Below are positions 26,849 to 35,464 of a DNA stretch of 64,000 nt, piece by piece. Source of the DNA: Streptomonospora nanhaiensis (GTDB taxonomy: Bacteria > Actinomycetota > Actinomycetes > Streptosporangiales > Streptosporangiaceae); contig NZ_JACCFO010000001.1 in assembly GCF_013410565.1 (NCBI RefSeq), positions 3,100,001 to 3,164,000 on the forward strand. The letters run 5' to 3'. Made by a program: the position numbers and the translations under genes. Below the pieces are notes generated by a model that saw only the letters and a list, made by a program, of their open reading frames with translations, searched no databases and was not told the DNA's origin. Position 1 is the first letter of the stretch, and each line of letters starts with the position of its first letter.

Positions 26849-28228
26849 GTGCGGCTGGCGATCCTGGGCGGCGGCGGGTTCCGGGTGCCCCTGGTGCACC
26901 GCGCGCTGCTGGCCGACACCCTGCGGGGCGGCGCCGTGGTGACCGAGGTGGTGCTGCACGACACCGACGAGCACCGGCTGCGCGGCATCGGCGCGGTGCT
27001 GGAGCGCCAGCGCGACGCGCACCGCGCGGCACACGGCGAGCCGCCGCTGACGGTACGGGTCGAGACCGACCTCGGGCGGGCGGTCGAGGGCAGCGGGGTG
27101 GTGTTCTCGGCCGTCCGCGTGGGGGCCATGGCGGGCCGCGTCAGCGACGAGCGCGTGGCGCTGGGGGCGGGGGTGCTCGGGCAGGAGACGGTCGGGGCGG
27201 GCGGAATCAGCTACGGGCTGCGCACCGTGCCCGTAGCCGAGCGCATCGCCCGCACCGTCGCCGAGCGGGCGCCCGGCGCCTGGGTCGTCAACTTCACCAA
27301 CCCGGCCGGGCTGGTCACCGAGGCGATGTCGGCGGTGCTGGGCGACCGCGTCATCGGCATCTGCGACTCCCCCGTGGGCCTGGGCCGGCGCGCCGCCCGC
27401 GCGCTGGGCCTGGACCCCGCGCGGGTCGAACTCGACTACGCGGGCCTCAACCACCTGGGCTGGCTGCGCGGGCTGCGCAGCGGCGGGCGCGATCGGCTGC
27501 CCGACCTGCTGGCCGACACCGCCGCGCTGGAGTCCTTCGAGGAGGGGCGGCTGTTCGGCGCGGAGTGGCTGCGCGCGCTGGGGGCGCTGCCCAACGAGTA
27601 CCTGCACTACTACTACTGGTCGCGCGAGGCGGAGGCCGCGGCGGCGGAGGCCGCGCGGGCGGGCCGCACGCGCGGCGAGGAGCTGGCGGCCCAGCAGCGC
27701 GGGTTCTACCGGGAGGCGGCCGAGCGCCCCGAGGCCGCGCTGGAGCTGTGGGAGCGGGCGCGGCTGGAGCGCGAGCGCGGCTACATGGCCGACAACCGCC
27801 GCGCGGCGGGCGGCGTGGACCGCGCCGAGGAGGACCTGGCCGGCGGCGGCTACGAGGAGGTGGCGCTGGCGGTGATGCGGGCGGTGGCGCTGGACGAGCC
27901 GGCGCGGCTGGTGCTCGACGTGCGCAACCGGGGCGCGCTCGCCGGCCTGGACGACGACGCGGTGGTCGAGGTGCCCTGTGTGGTCGACGCCAACGGCGCG
28001 CGGCCGCTGGCGGTGGCGCCGCTGAGCGGGCACCAGCTCGGCCTGGTCCAGACGGTGAAGGGGGTGGAGCGCGACGTGCTGGCGGCCGTTCGCACGGGGT
28101 CGCGGGCGCGGGCGCTGCGGGCGTTCGCCACGCACCCGCTGGTGGGGTCGGTGGGCAGGGCGCGCGCGCTGCTGGAGGGCTACCTTGAGGCGTTCCCCGG
28201 ACTGCGGGACGTGCTGCCCCGCGCCTAG
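26849..28228 (+). CDS. Glycoside hydrolase family 4 (6-phospho-beta-glucosidase type)
   Basis: 459 residues. GH4 enzymes cleave phosphorylated or free glycosides using NAD+, a divalent metal and a redox mechanism. The NAD-binding start is 'MRLAILGGGGFRVPLVHRAL'. 'NFTNPAGLVTEAM' and 'GICDSPVGL' carry the metal-site Cys, and 'GLNHLGWLRGL' the conserved His. 'CVVDANGARPLAV' near the C-terminus fits the 6-phospho-beta-glucosidase group. The GTG start follows GAAAGGAGACACGAAG. It is divergent from the PfkB kinase. No PTS gene is nearby, so the substrate may not be phosphorylated. Confidence 0.88.
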   Translation: MRLAILGGGGFRVPLVHRALLADTLRGGAVVTEVVLHDTDEHRLRGIGAVLERQRDAHRAAHGEPPLTVRVETDLGRAVEGSGVVFSAVRVGAMAGRVSDERVALGAGVLGQETVGAGGISYGLRTVPVAERIARTVAERAPGAWVVNFTNPAGLVTEAMSAVLGDRVIGICDSPVGLGRRAARALGLDPARVELDYAGLNHLGWLRGLRSGGRDRLPDLLADTAALESFEEGRLFGAEWLRALGALPNEYLHYYYWSREAEAAAAEAARAGRTRGEELAAQQRGFYREAAERPEAALELWERARLERERGYMADNRRAAGGVDRAEEDLAGGGYEEVALAVMRAVALDEPARLVLDVRNRGALAGLDDDAVVEVPCVVDANGARPLAVAPLSGHQLGLVQTVKGVERDVLAAVRTGSRARALRAFATHPLVGSVGRARALLEGYLEAFPGLRDVLPRA

Positions 28229-28305
28229 GGCGGCGCGCGGGCGGCGGAGGAGGGACGGCGGCCGCCCGGAGGGGGACCGGACGGCCGCCGGACTTGGGGG
28301 CGGGG

Positions 28306-28476
28306 TCAGCGCCCGCGGTCGCGCAGGCTCTCGACGGCCGCGCGCAGCGCGCTCAGCTCGTCCGGGCGGCGGCGCTCGACCGCCACGGCGGAGTCGACGC
28401 GCGTGCGGTGCAGGATGGGCAGGTAGGCCGCCGCGCGCGCGGCGGCCGGCAGGGCTCGGTCGCGGGGGCCACCGCC
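28306..28476 (-). pseudogene. Short in-frame coding remnant after the HTH gene
   Basis: Immediately after the TAA of the excisionase-like gene the same frame stays open to a TGA at 28306, with strong coding bias: 'AAAYLPILHRTRVDSAVAVE' then 'LSALRAAVESLRDRGR'. It has no start codon. It looks like the 3' end of another gene left by a deletion or insertion. Family unknown; low certainty. Confidence 0.3.
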
Positions 28477-28878
28477 TTACGCCCGGTCGTCGGCCGGCCG
28501 CGGGTTTTCGGCGACCCGCGCCTGGCGCTCGATGTAGGACCGGAGGGCGCGCCATTCGATCCGGCGGTTGCGGCGGATCTTGACCGAGGCGAGGTCGCCG
28601 CAGGCGATCAGCTCGCGTACCGTGCGCACCGAGACGTTCAGCGCGCAGGCGGTGTCGGCGACGGTCAGCAGCCACTGCGGGTGCTCGCCGTCGCGGCAGA
28701 CGTAGGCGGGGGCGTTGGGCCCGGAGCCGAAGAAATGGTAGGAGCGGTCGCAGCCGGAATCGGCACCGTCGGGGCCGTGACCAGGGCTGTCGGCACGGCC
28801 GGGGGCACTCCGGTGCTCGGCGCGGGTTTCCTCGGACTGAGTGGGAATGTTATCCTGCCAATCGAACTTGTTTGACAT
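28477..28878 (-). CDS. Excisionase/AlpA-like helix-turn-helix protein
   Basis: 133 residues. A polar, low-complexity N-terminus (1-60) is followed by a MerR/excisionase-type HTH: 'LTVADTACALNVSVRTVREL', then 'GDLASVKIRRNRRIEWRALR' with 'YIERQA'. Such small HTH proteins act in site-specific recombination directionality, or as simple regulators. The ATG at 28878 has AAAGGAGA at good spacing. Codon use in the N-terminal half is clearly less GC-rich than the neighbours, and the gene sits beside a lower-GC patch about 1 kb from tRNA-Thr. This suggests a relic of an integrated element. Confidence 0.7.
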   Translation of the reverse strand: MSNKFDWQDNIPTQSEETRAEHRSAPGRADSPGHGPDGADSGCDRSYHFFGSGPNAPAYVCRDGEHPQWLLTVADTACALNVSVRTVRELIACGDLASVKIRRNRRIEWRALRSYIERQARVAENPRPADDRA

Positions 28879-29235
28879 CAGTCTCCTTTGAGATGTGCTG
28901 AAGGTGTGCTGTCCGTGCATCTGGGTCGAACAGTTCGCACCCCGGCTTCTGGTGTGCCAGCACCAAGGCCGGGGTCTTTTCGTTCTCGGGTAGACGAGCG
29001 ACGAAGGAACGTAGCTCATTCGTACTTGAGAAGGCGAAAACCCTGCGGGAGGATCCCGCGTCTCCTATAAGTGGATCCGGGCGAGCGGGCGGGCGCCAGA
29101 GCGCTCCGCGCGGCCGAGGAGGTGCGATGTACCTCCTTCTCCAGCCCGACACAGCCGAGATTACAGGATGATCACCGGTGGAGCAATCCACCAGCGGCCG
29201 CACCCAGCGCACATCTTGATCAACTCCGCTCATAC

Positions 29236-29263
29236 GCACTTTCGTGCACGTCAGTGCACTTTC
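29236..29263. repeat. Phased short repeats (GCACTTTC x2, GTGCAC x2)
   Basis: GCACTTTC at 29236-29243 and 29256-29263 (20-bp period). The palindrome GTGCAC at 29244-29249 and 29254-29259 (10-bp period). Helical phasing suggests protein-binding sites. Confidence 0.45.
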
Positions 29264-29292
29264 CCGCCGTTTCTCCAGCAGGGGAACGCGCC

Positions 29293-29369
29293 GAAATTCC
29301 GTTTTGTGGCGAAGCCGGTCGCCCACACCGCCACATCGCCATAAAACAGGACAGGAATGCCGGAATTTC
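29293..29369. repeat. Imperfect inverted repeat, possible hairpin
   Basis: Left arm GAAATTCC then GTTTTGTGGCGA (29293-29312). Right arm TCGCCATAAAAC (29336-29347, one mismatch) and GGAATTTC (29362-29369), with 14 extra bases between the right-arm parts. Confidence 0.45.
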
Positions 29370-29416
29370 CAGAGTGAAATGAATTCAATTCCCGCCGGGA
29401 TGGCCTGTCGTGGCCA

Positions 29417-29770
29417 TCACGGGCGGCCGGTGGCGCGGATCCGCCGCACGATGTGCGCAGCACGCTCCTCGTCGGCGCCGGTGGCGTCGCGCACCGCGCC
29501 GACGGCCTCGTTGCCGCGCCCCTGGGCGAGCAGCGCCCGCACCCGCTCCACGTCCTCCGCCGACAGCGGAACCGCGGGCGCGCCCGGCTCCTCCAGCAGG
29601 GTGTAGCCGCCCGCGGGCGGCACGGCCCCCGCCGCCTCCACGGCCGGCGCGGGCGCCCCGCCGTCGTCGACCGCCCCGCCCGAGCGCCGCAGCCGACCGG
29701 TCACCCAACTCCCCAGCCCCAGCACGGCCACCGCGCCCAGCAGGGCCAGCAGCATCATCAGCAGGCTCAT
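29417..29770 (-). CDS. Membrane-anchored protein with ribosomal L7/L12-C-terminal-like domain
   Basis: 117 residues. One N-terminal membrane helix ('LMMLLALLGAVAVLGLGSWV'), a Gly/Ala/Pro linker, then a short domain 'VERVRALLAQGRGNEAVGAV' followed by 'RDATGADEERAAHIV'. This recalls the bL12 C-terminal helix pair (EAIKAVREATG-EAK-V). Such membrane L12-CTD proteins recur in actinobacteria without known function. The stop codon overlaps a small hairpin (29399-29418). The ATG at 29770 has only a weak ribosome site. Confidence 0.65.
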   Translation of the reverse strand: MSLLMMLLALLGAVAVLGLGSWVTGRLRRSGGAVDDGGAPAPAVEAAGAVPPAGGYTLLEEPGAPAVPLSAEDVERVRALLAQGRGNEAVGAVRDATGADEERAAHIVRRIRATGRP

Positions 29771-29897
29771 ACCGGGCCTGTACCCACGCCAGCGCCCCTC
29801 AGCCGCACGCGCGCCCCGCCGTCCCGCACGGGAAGGGGGCGGGCGCGCGGGAGCGCCCCACGGGACCGGGCCGCGGACCCGCGCCGCTGACACGGCG

Positions 29898-29928
29898 AAG
29901 GCCCCCTCCGGGGACCGGAGGGGGCCTT
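29898..29928 (-). terminator. Strong hairpin downstream of tRNA-Thr
   Basis: 14-bp perfect stem (AAGGCCCCCTCCGG and its complement) with a 3-nt loop, 7 bp past the tRNA 3' end. A-T pairs at the base supply a short U tract in either direction. Confidence 0.75.
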
Positions 29929-29934
29929 GGGCGG

Positions 29935-30007
29935 AGCCGCCTGTCGGAATCGAACCGACGACCTATTCATTACGAGTGAATCGCTCTACCGACTGAGCTA
30001 AGGCGGC
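29935..30007 (-). tRNA. tRNA-Thr (anticodon CGU)
   Basis: 73 nt on the minus strand. Acceptor GCCGCCT pairs with AGGCGGC, discriminator U. The anticodon loop CTCGTAA is closed by ATTCA/TGAAT, giving CGU, which reads ACG. The T loop is TTCGATT. No 3' CCA is encoded. tRNA 3' ends are common integration sites, and an atypical patch lies about 0.5-1 kb downstream. Confidence 0.95.
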
Positions 30008-30093
30008 ACGGCCCCGACCAGCGGGGCGGTGCCCAGTCTAACGTGTTCCGGCGGCGGGCCGGTACACGGATTCGGGGGCGGTCGGGGCGGGGG

Positions 30094-31671
30094 CTACTCG
30101 GGGCAGACGGTGCCGTCGGCGGGCGGGTCGGCGCGCAGGAGGTAGGTGTCGACGGCGGTGTCCACGCAGGGGTCGCCTCGCAGGTAGGCGGTGTGGCCGT
30201 CGCCCTCGCGGGTGAGCAGGACGCCGGAGTCAAGGTCGCCGGCCAGGGCCTCGGCCCACGCGTAGGGGGTGGCGTTGTCGCGCGTGGTGCCCACCACCAG
30301 GATGGGCGCGGCGCCGGGGGCGTCCAGCGGCTCGGGGTCGGCGACCGCGTCCTGGGGCCAGTAGGCGCAGGTGAGCGCACCCCAGGTGAGGCCGGCGCCG
30401 AAGACCGGCGAGGCGTCCTCGGCGTCGGCGACGGCATCGGTGTAGGCGTCGACGGCGCGCGGCGCGGGGCGGTCGGAGCAGTTCACCGCCACCAGCGCCG
30501 AGGTGTAGTTGGCGTAGTGCCGGGGGTCGTCGCGGTTGTAGAGGTCGCCCGCCAGCCGCAGGAGTCCGGTGCCGTCGCCGTCGAAGGCGTCGGCCAGTGC
30601 GGTGCTCAGCCGGGGCCAGTAGGACTCGCTGTAGAGGGCCGAGAGCACGCCCAGCTCCAGCCACGAGCGGCGGGCCTCAAGGCCGTTGTCGAGGCCGTTG
30701 CGCAGCGGGCGCCGCCCGGCGGTGTCGAGCATGTCCTCGATGCGGTCGATGCCGGACTCCACGGAGTCGCCGGAGCCGCCCAGCGGGCAGTCGGGGAGGT
30801 CCAGGCAGTGGGCGGTGAACGCGCGCAGCGCGGTCTCGGAGCCCTGGGCCTGCTGCACGCCGAGGTCGACCACGTCCAGGGAGGGGTCCATGGCGCCGTC
30901 GAGGACCAGCGCACGCACGCGGTCGGGGAACAGGTCGGCGTAGTGGGCGCCGAGGTAGGTGCCGTAGGACTTGCCGAGGTAGGTCAGGCGGTGGTCGCCC
31001 AGGGCGGCGCGCAGGACGTCCATGTCGCGGGCGACGTTGGCGGTGCCCAGGTGGCGCATCAGCTCGCCGGCGCGCTCGCGGCAGCCGGCGACGAAGGCGC
31101 GGTTGGTGTCGACGAGTTCGGCCACGCCCGCGGCGGTGAGTTCGGCGGGGTCGGAGTCGCCGTCGCGGCTGAGGTAGTCGACGCCGAGGAAGTCGTCCAT
31201 GGCGGCGGGCTCCAGGCAGGTGATCGGCGAACTGCGCCCCACGCCGCGGGGGTCGAAGCCGACCACGTCGAAGCGGTCGCGCACGTCGGCGCTGACGGCG
31301 GAGGGCGCCATGGCGGCGTAGTCGAAGCCCGAGCCGCCCGGCCCGCCGGGGTTCACGACCAGGGAGCCCAGCGGGTCGCCGGAGGCCGCGGGCAGGCGGC
31401 GCACCGCGATGTCAAGGCGCTCGCCCCCGGGGTCGGCGTAGTCGAGCGGGACCTCGAACGCGCCGCACTCGAAGCCGTCGCCGCAGTCGGACCAGGCGAT
31501 CTCCTGGTCGTAGAACGCGGCCAGGCCGCCGGGGGCGTCCTCGGAGCCGCCGGGGCGGTTGGGCCCGCCGCAGCCCGCGAGCACCACCGCCAGAGCAAGT
31601 GCCGCGCAGGCCGCGCGCCGCGCGCGCGGGCCGCGGCGCACCGCGGGTTCGGCCACCGTCCCCATGTCCAC
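30094..31671 (-). CDS. Secreted alpha/beta-hydrolase lipoprotein (tripeptidyl aminopeptidase/TAP-like)
   Basis: 525 residues. A twin-Arg-containing signal with lipobox 'LAVVLAGC' puts the lipidated Cys at 34. The hydrolase core has 'VVNPGGPGGSG' (oxyanion region), 'VGFDPRGVGRSSP', nucleophile 'GKSYGTYLGA' and, in the TAP-like C-terminal domain, 'VVGTTRDNATPYAWA' and 'GDGHTAYLRG' carrying the Asp and His. Such enzymes release peptides or deacylate compounds outside the cell. The GTG at 31671 is 6 nt after a TAGGGT box, so the message is probably leaderless. It lies between tRNA-Thr and holB. Confidence 0.88.
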   Translation of the reverse strand: MDMGTVAEPAVRRGPRARRAACAALALAVVLAGCGGPNRPGGSEDAPGGLAAFYDQEIAWSDCGDGFECGAFEVPLDYADPGGERLDIAVRRLPAASGDPLGSLVVNPGGPGGSGFDYAAMAPSAVSADVRDRFDVVGFDPRGVGRSSPITCLEPAAMDDFLGVDYLSRDGDSDPAELTAAGVAELVDTNRAFVAGCRERAGELMRHLGTANVARDMDVLRAALGDHRLTYLGKSYGTYLGAHYADLFPDRVRALVLDGAMDPSLDVVDLGVQQAQGSETALRAFTAHCLDLPDCPLGGSGDSVESGIDRIEDMLDTAGRRPLRNGLDNGLEARRSWLELGVLSALYSESYWPRLSTALADAFDGDGTGLLRLAGDLYNRDDPRHYANYTSALVAVNCSDRPAPRAVDAYTDAVADAEDASPVFGAGLTWGALTCAYWPQDAVADPEPLDAPGAAPILVVGTTRDNATPYAWAEALAGDLDSGVLLTREGDGHTAYLRGDPCVDTAVDTYLLRADPPADGTVCPE

Positions 31672-31677
31672 GCCGCA

Positions 31678-31683
31678 ACCCTA
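31678..31683 (-). promoter_or_regulatory. -10 hexamer TAGGGT, leaderless spacing
   Basis: Minus-strand TAGGGT ends 6 nt before the GTG at 31671; same hexamer and spacing as at 1055. Confidence 0.4.
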
Positions 31684-31751
31684 GCCGCGCCGCGCCCGCC
31701 CGCGCGCCGGTTGTCCACAGGCTGTGCGCCCGGCCCGCCCGGTGGGAGGGG

Positions 31752-32933
31752 TCAGCCCTGGTACAGGGCGGCGGTCATGGCCTCCATGGCGATCTGCGGG
31801 TGCACGTTGGCGGCGATCCGGGCGCGGCAGGTCATGACGGCGTCGATGCGGCGCAGGGTGGACTCGGGCGTGGAGGAGCGGGCGACCCGCTGGAGGTCGA
31901 CCTGGTGCGCGGCCGTGGACAGCTCCACCCGCGCGCCCAGCTGCACGGCCAGCACGTCGCGGTAGAACGCCACCAGGTCCATCAGCGCGAGGTCGTAGGT
32001 GTCGCGCTTGATGCGCGTGGCCCGCCGCTTCTGCTGCTCCTCAAGGTCCTTCAGCGCCCCGGCCGCGCCGCGCACGGCCTTGGCCACGCCCTTGCCGGTG
32101 GAGCCCTCGCCGAAGGCGGCCTTGAGGTCGGAGCGCTCCTGGTCGTCAAGGCCGGCGGTGGTGGCCTTGGCCTCGGCCTCGGCCAGCTCGTAGAGGCGGG
32201 CGGCGGCGGCCACGCACGCACCCGTGCCGTCCAAGCGCGCCGGGATGGCCAGGACCTCCGAGCGGCGCTCGCGCGCGGCGGGGTCGGTGGCCAGCTGCCG
32301 GGCGCGCTCCACGTGCCCGGCGGCCGCCCGCGCGGCCTCGGCCGCCTGGTCGGGGGCCACCCCGTGGCGGTTGACGAGCAGGTCGACGACCGCCTGGGTG
32401 GGCGGGGTGCGCAGGGTCACCAGGCGGCAGCGCGAGCGGATGGTGACGAGCAGGTCCTCGGCGGTGGGCGTGCACAGCAGCCACACGGTGCGCGGCGAGG
32501 GCTCCTCGACCGCCTTGAGCAGGGCGTTGGACGCGGCCTCGGTGGCGCGGTCGGCGTCCTCGAACAGCACGATCCGGAACCGGCCGCCGGTGGGCCGCGA
32601 CGCGGCGCGCAGCACGAGTTCGCGGGTCTTGTCGACGCCGAAGCTGAGCCCGCTGGGCCGCACGTAGAGCACGTCGGGGTGGGTGCCGGCCATCACCTGG
32701 TGGCAGGAGTCGCAGCGGCCGCAGCCGGTGTCGGGTGCCTCTGGGCACTGGAGGGCGGCGGCGAAGGCGCGCGCGGCCTCGGCGCGGCCCGACCCCGGCG
32801 GGCCGGTGAAGAGCCAGGCGTGGGTCATGCCCTCGCCGGCGCCGCCGGCCAGCAGGCCGCCGGCCCCGCGCACGGCACCGCGCAGCTGGTCGACCACGGA
32901 GTCCTGGCCGACCAGGTCATCGAAGACGCTCAC
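31752..32933 (-). CDS. holB: DNA polymerase III delta' subunit
   Basis: 393 residues. Part of the clamp loader. It begins 'VSVFDDLVGQDSVVDQLRGA'. The P-loop is degraded as usual for delta' ('FTGPPGSGRAEAARAFA'). A Zn-binding cluster with four Cys is seen in 'CPEAPDTGCGRCDSCHQVM', followed by 'VLFEDADRATEAASNALLKA' and 'RSRCRLVTL'. The C-terminal third is helical. GTG 32933 is chosen because TATGCT lies 7 nt upstream. It follows the tmk fusion after a strong hairpin, in conserved order. Confidence 0.93.
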   Translation of the reverse strand: MSVFDDLVGQDSVVDQLRGAVRGAGGLLAGGAGEGMTHAWLFTGPPGSGRAEAARAFAAALQCPEAPDTGCGRCDSCHQVMAGTHPDVLYVRPSGLSFGVDKTRELVLRAASRPTGGRFRIVLFEDADRATEAASNALLKAVEEPSPRTVWLLCTPTAEDLLVTIRSRCRLVTLRTPPTQAVVDLLVNRHGVAPDQAAEAARAAAGHVERARQLATDPAARERRSEVLAIPARLDGTGACVAAAARLYELAEAEAKATTAGLDDQERSDLKAAFGEGSTGKGVAKAVRGAAGALKDLEEQQKRRATRIKRDTYDLALMDLVAFYRDVLAVQLGARVELSTAAHQVDLQRVARSSTPESTLRRIDAVMTCRARIAANVHPQIAMEAMTAALYQG

Positions 32934-32940
32934 CCGACCC

Positions 32941-32946
32941 AGCATA
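32941..32946 (-). promoter_or_regulatory. -10 hexamer TATGCT of holB, leaderless spacing
   Basis: Minus-strand TATGCT ends 7 nt before the GTG at 32933, suggesting a separate leaderless holB transcript after the tmk terminator. Confidence 0.4.
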
Positions 32947-33007
32947 GGCAGTCCCGCCGACACCCCCGCCCGGCGGCACCGCGCCGACCCGGCCCCGTGG
33001 AAGCACG

Positions 33008-33041
33008 CCGGCCGCCGAGGGGCGGACCCCTCGGCGGCCGG
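33008..33041 (-). terminator. Hairpin downstream of MFS-tmk fusion
   Basis: 15-bp perfect stem (CCGGCCGCCGAGGGG and complement), loop CGGA, 20 bp beyond the stop. No U tract, as is common in high-GC actinobacteria. Confidence 0.7.
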
Positions 33042-33061
33042 TACGCGGCGGCGCCGCGGCG

Positions 33062-35464
33062 CTAGTCCTTGATCGTGGGCAGCATGCCGGTGATCGCCTC
33101 GGCGTCCTTGGGCACCGGGTCGGGCAGGATCGGCCGCAGCCGCCGCTGGATCGCGCGGGTGATCTCCTCGGCGGGCTCGCGGGCGTCCAGCACCAGGTAG
33201 CGGGCGGGGTCGCGGTCGGCCAGGTCGCGGAAGCCCTTGCGGACCCGCGCGTGGAACTCCGCGGACTCCGCCTCCATGCGGTCGGTGCTGCCGCCCAGCC
33301 GGGCCAGGCCCTCGTCCGGCGGGATGTCCAGCAGGACGGTCAGGTCGGGCGCCAACTCGCCGGTGGCCCACTCGTTGATCCGCTCGACCTCCTCGCGCAC
33401 CAGTTCGCGGCCGGCGCCCTGGTAGGCGAGTGTGGAGTCGATGTAGCGGTCGCTGATGACGATCGCACCGCGCCGCAGCGCCGGGAGGATGACCTTGGAG
33501 ACGTGCTCGGCCCGGTCGGCCGCGTACAGCAGCGCCTCGGCCCGCGCCGACATGCCGGTGTGCTCGCGGTCCAGCAGCAGCGCGCGCAGCCGCATGCCCA
33601 GCTTGGTGGAGCCGGGCTCGCGGGTCGAGACGACCTCGAAGCCCTCCTCGCGCAGCCACACCGACAGCTGTCCCACCTGCGTGGACTTCCCGGCGCCCTC
33701 GCCGCCCTCCAGGACGATGAAGGTGCCCGGCGGCCGCTCCTCCTCGGCGGTGTCGGCCGGCAGCGGCACGCCGCGCAGCGCGGCGAACAGCTCCCGGCGC
33801 AGCGGGACGTCGGCGCCGGTGTCGACCCGGCGCGCGGCCAGGAACCCGGCCGCCAGGACCGCCACGGCGGCGATGAGCAGCACCGCGCCGGTGCCCAGGA
33901 ACTCATACGTCAGCTCGCCCAGCCGCAGCGTGTGGTCGCCGACGGCGGCGGCCAGCAGCGGCGCGGCGACCATGACGAGCAGCAGCTGGGCGCGCGCCAC
34001 GGCGCTGAGGTAGCCCAGCGTGCGGGTGCGGACGTCGTCCTCCAGCTCCTGGGCCATGAGGGTCAGCCCGGTGACCCAGGAGACGCCGGCCGCCACACCC
34101 GCCGCGGTCACCAGCACCGCGGCCAGCGCCATGTTCGGGATGAGCCCGGTGACCAGCAGCGCGAGGCCGGAGGCGGCGATCCCGACGCCGAAGAGGCGGG
34201 CCCGGCTCAGGTGGCGCAGGATGCGCGGCCCGGCCATCATGCCCAGCGCCATGCCCGCGAACGCCGCGCCGAACAGCACGGCGAACCCGGCGTTGCCCGC
34301 GCCCAGGCCGGCCGCGTGCACGCGGCCCACGCCCGCCACCGCCGCGACGGCCGGGAAGACGCCGGCCATACCGGTCAGCAGCCCGCGCACCAGCGGCGTG
34401 GTGGCGGCGAACCGGCCGCCCTGCCACAGGGTGCGCAGCAGGTTCTCGGGGCGGAAGCGCTCCTTGGCCGGGCGCTGGGCACCCGGACCGGGCGGCAGCT
34501 CCGGGCCCGGCGGGATCTCGGCCCCGGCGGGCACCAGCGGCGCGGTGCGGTCGTCGCCGGCCGCGGCCTGCTCGCCGGTGGTGGCCAGCGGCGCGGTGCG
34601 CTCGTTGCTCTCGGCGGCGTGCCCGCCCGTGGTGGCCAGCGGCGCGGTGCGCTCGTTGGCCAGCGGGTCGGTGGTGCGCAGCGGCGTGGTGCGCTCGTTG
34701 TCGGGCGGGGGCGCCACCGGGACCTCGCGGGTGGCCGCCGACGCGCTCGGCTTGGGCGCGGCGGTCGGCGGGGTCTCCAGGCTCTCGCGGCGCGAGGCCG
34801 GCAGCAGCCAGGCCGTGACGGCGGCGGCGACGAACACCACCCCGGCGGCGTAGAGCGCGGCGTCGGCCTGCGGGTTGAGGAAAGCGTCGCCCGCGGGCGC
34901 CCGGCCGCCCGGCAGCGCGGCGCCGATGAGCCAGCTCAGCGACGCCAGCAGCGCGAACAGCGCGGCGGCCACCGGGGCGGCGCCGTAGGCGGTCAGCAGG
35001 CCCAGGCGGGCGGCCTGCGGCACCTTCTTCTTGGGGACCAGGTCGGTGAGCGCGGCGTCCTTGGCCGGGGTCCACGCCAGGGCGGCGAGCTCGGCGAGGA
35101 AGCCGGCGATCAGCAGCCAGTCCAGCCGCCCTGCGATGGGGATGGAGAGGTAGAGGAGGCCGCGCAGGGCGTCGGCGGCGACCATGGTCAGGCGCCGGTC
35201 GAACCGGTCGGCGAGCAGCCCGCTGAGCGGGCTCAGCAGCACCGGCGGGCCGAGCTTCACGGCGGCGGCGCCCGCGATCGCGTAGGACCGCGTCAGCGGG
35301 TCGAGGTCGCGGGTGAGGACCGCGGCCAGCGCGACAAGAGCGAGCAGGCCGAGCCAGTCGCCGAGACTGGAGAGCGACAGCGAGATCCACAGGCGGCGGA
35401 ACGGCTTGATCGCGAGGACACCGCGCGCTTCGCCCGGCGCTCCAAAGGGGGCAGATCTGCTCAT
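33062..35464 (-). CDS. tmk: Fused MFS transporter-like protein and thymidylate kinase
   Basis: 800 residues. Residues 1-550 form an MFS-like membrane domain (12-helix pattern, 'GLLADRFDRRLTMVAADALR' after TM2). A cytoplasmic loop at 225-345 carries four repeats of (N/D)-(E/D)-R-T-(A/T)-P-L at 256, 270, 287 and 304. Residues 580-800 are a complete dTMP kinase: P-loop 'LEGGEGAGKSTQ' (587-595), 'TREPGSTKLG', 'DRYIDSTLAYQGAGRE'. It makes dTDP for DNA synthesis. The fusion is known in several actinobacteria, so it is not an assembly artefact; what the transporter half does is unknown. It lies between topA and holB. Confidence 0.93.
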   Translation of the reverse strand: MSRSAPFGAPGEARGVLAIKPFRRLWISLSLSSLGDWLGLLALVALAAVLTRDLDPLTRSYAIAGAAAVKLGPPVLLSPLSGLLADRFDRRLTMVAADALRGLLYLSIPIAGRLDWLLIAGFLAELAALAWTPAKDAALTDLVPKKKVPQAARLGLLTAYGAAPVAAALFALLASLSWLIGAALPGGRAPAGDAFLNPQADAALYAAGVVFVAAAVTAWLLPASRRESLETPPTAAPKPSASAATREVPVAPPPDNERTTPLRTTDPLANERTAPLATTGGHAAESNERTAPLATTGEQAAAGDDRTAPLVPAGAEIPPGPELPPGPGAQRPAKERFRPENLLRTLWQGGRFAATTPLVRGLLTGMAGVFPAVAAVAGVGRVHAAGLGAGNAGFAVLFGAAFAGMALGMMAGPRILRHLSRARLFGVGIAASGLALLVTGLIPNMALAAVLVTAAGVAAGVSWVTGLTLMAQELEDDVRTRTLGYLSAVARAQLLLVMVAAPLLAAAVGDHTLRLGELTYEFLGTGAVLLIAAVAVLAAGFLAARRVDTGADVPLRRELFAALRGVPLPADTAEEERPPGTFIVLEGGEGAGKSTQVGQLSVWLREEGFEVVSTREPGSTKLGMRLRALLLDREHTGMSARAEALLYAADRAEHVSKVILPALRRGAIVISDRYIDSTLAYQGAGRELVREEVERINEWATGELAPDLTVLLDIPPDEGLARLGGSTDRMEAESAEFHARVRKGFRDLADRDPARYLVLDAREPAEEITRAIQRRLRPILPDPVPKDAEAITGMLPTIKD

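Larger units (their letters stand above)
28879..29416. other. Lower-GC accessory patch with repeats
   Basis: 538 bp with visibly lower GC than the rest of the window. It contains iterated GTGCAC/GCACTTTC motifs (29236-29263) and a long imperfect inverted repeat (29293-29369). An open frame 28850-29036 on the minus strand has no usable start. No complete gene is supported. Confidence 0.5.

Noticed and set aside
28850-29036. Open frame on the minus strand ending inside the excisionase-like gene ('STNELRSFVARLPENEKTP')
   Set aside because: It has plausible composition, but no start codon or ribosome site was found in the right place; treated as unproven.
29399-29418. Hairpin GATGGCC/GGCCATC as a strong terminator
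   Set aside because: Only 7 bp, overlaps a stop codon and has no T tract; too weak to call separately.
33062-35464. MFS-thymidylate kinase fusion as an assembly artefact
   Set aside because: The frame is continuous and the same fusion is known in other actinobacteria.
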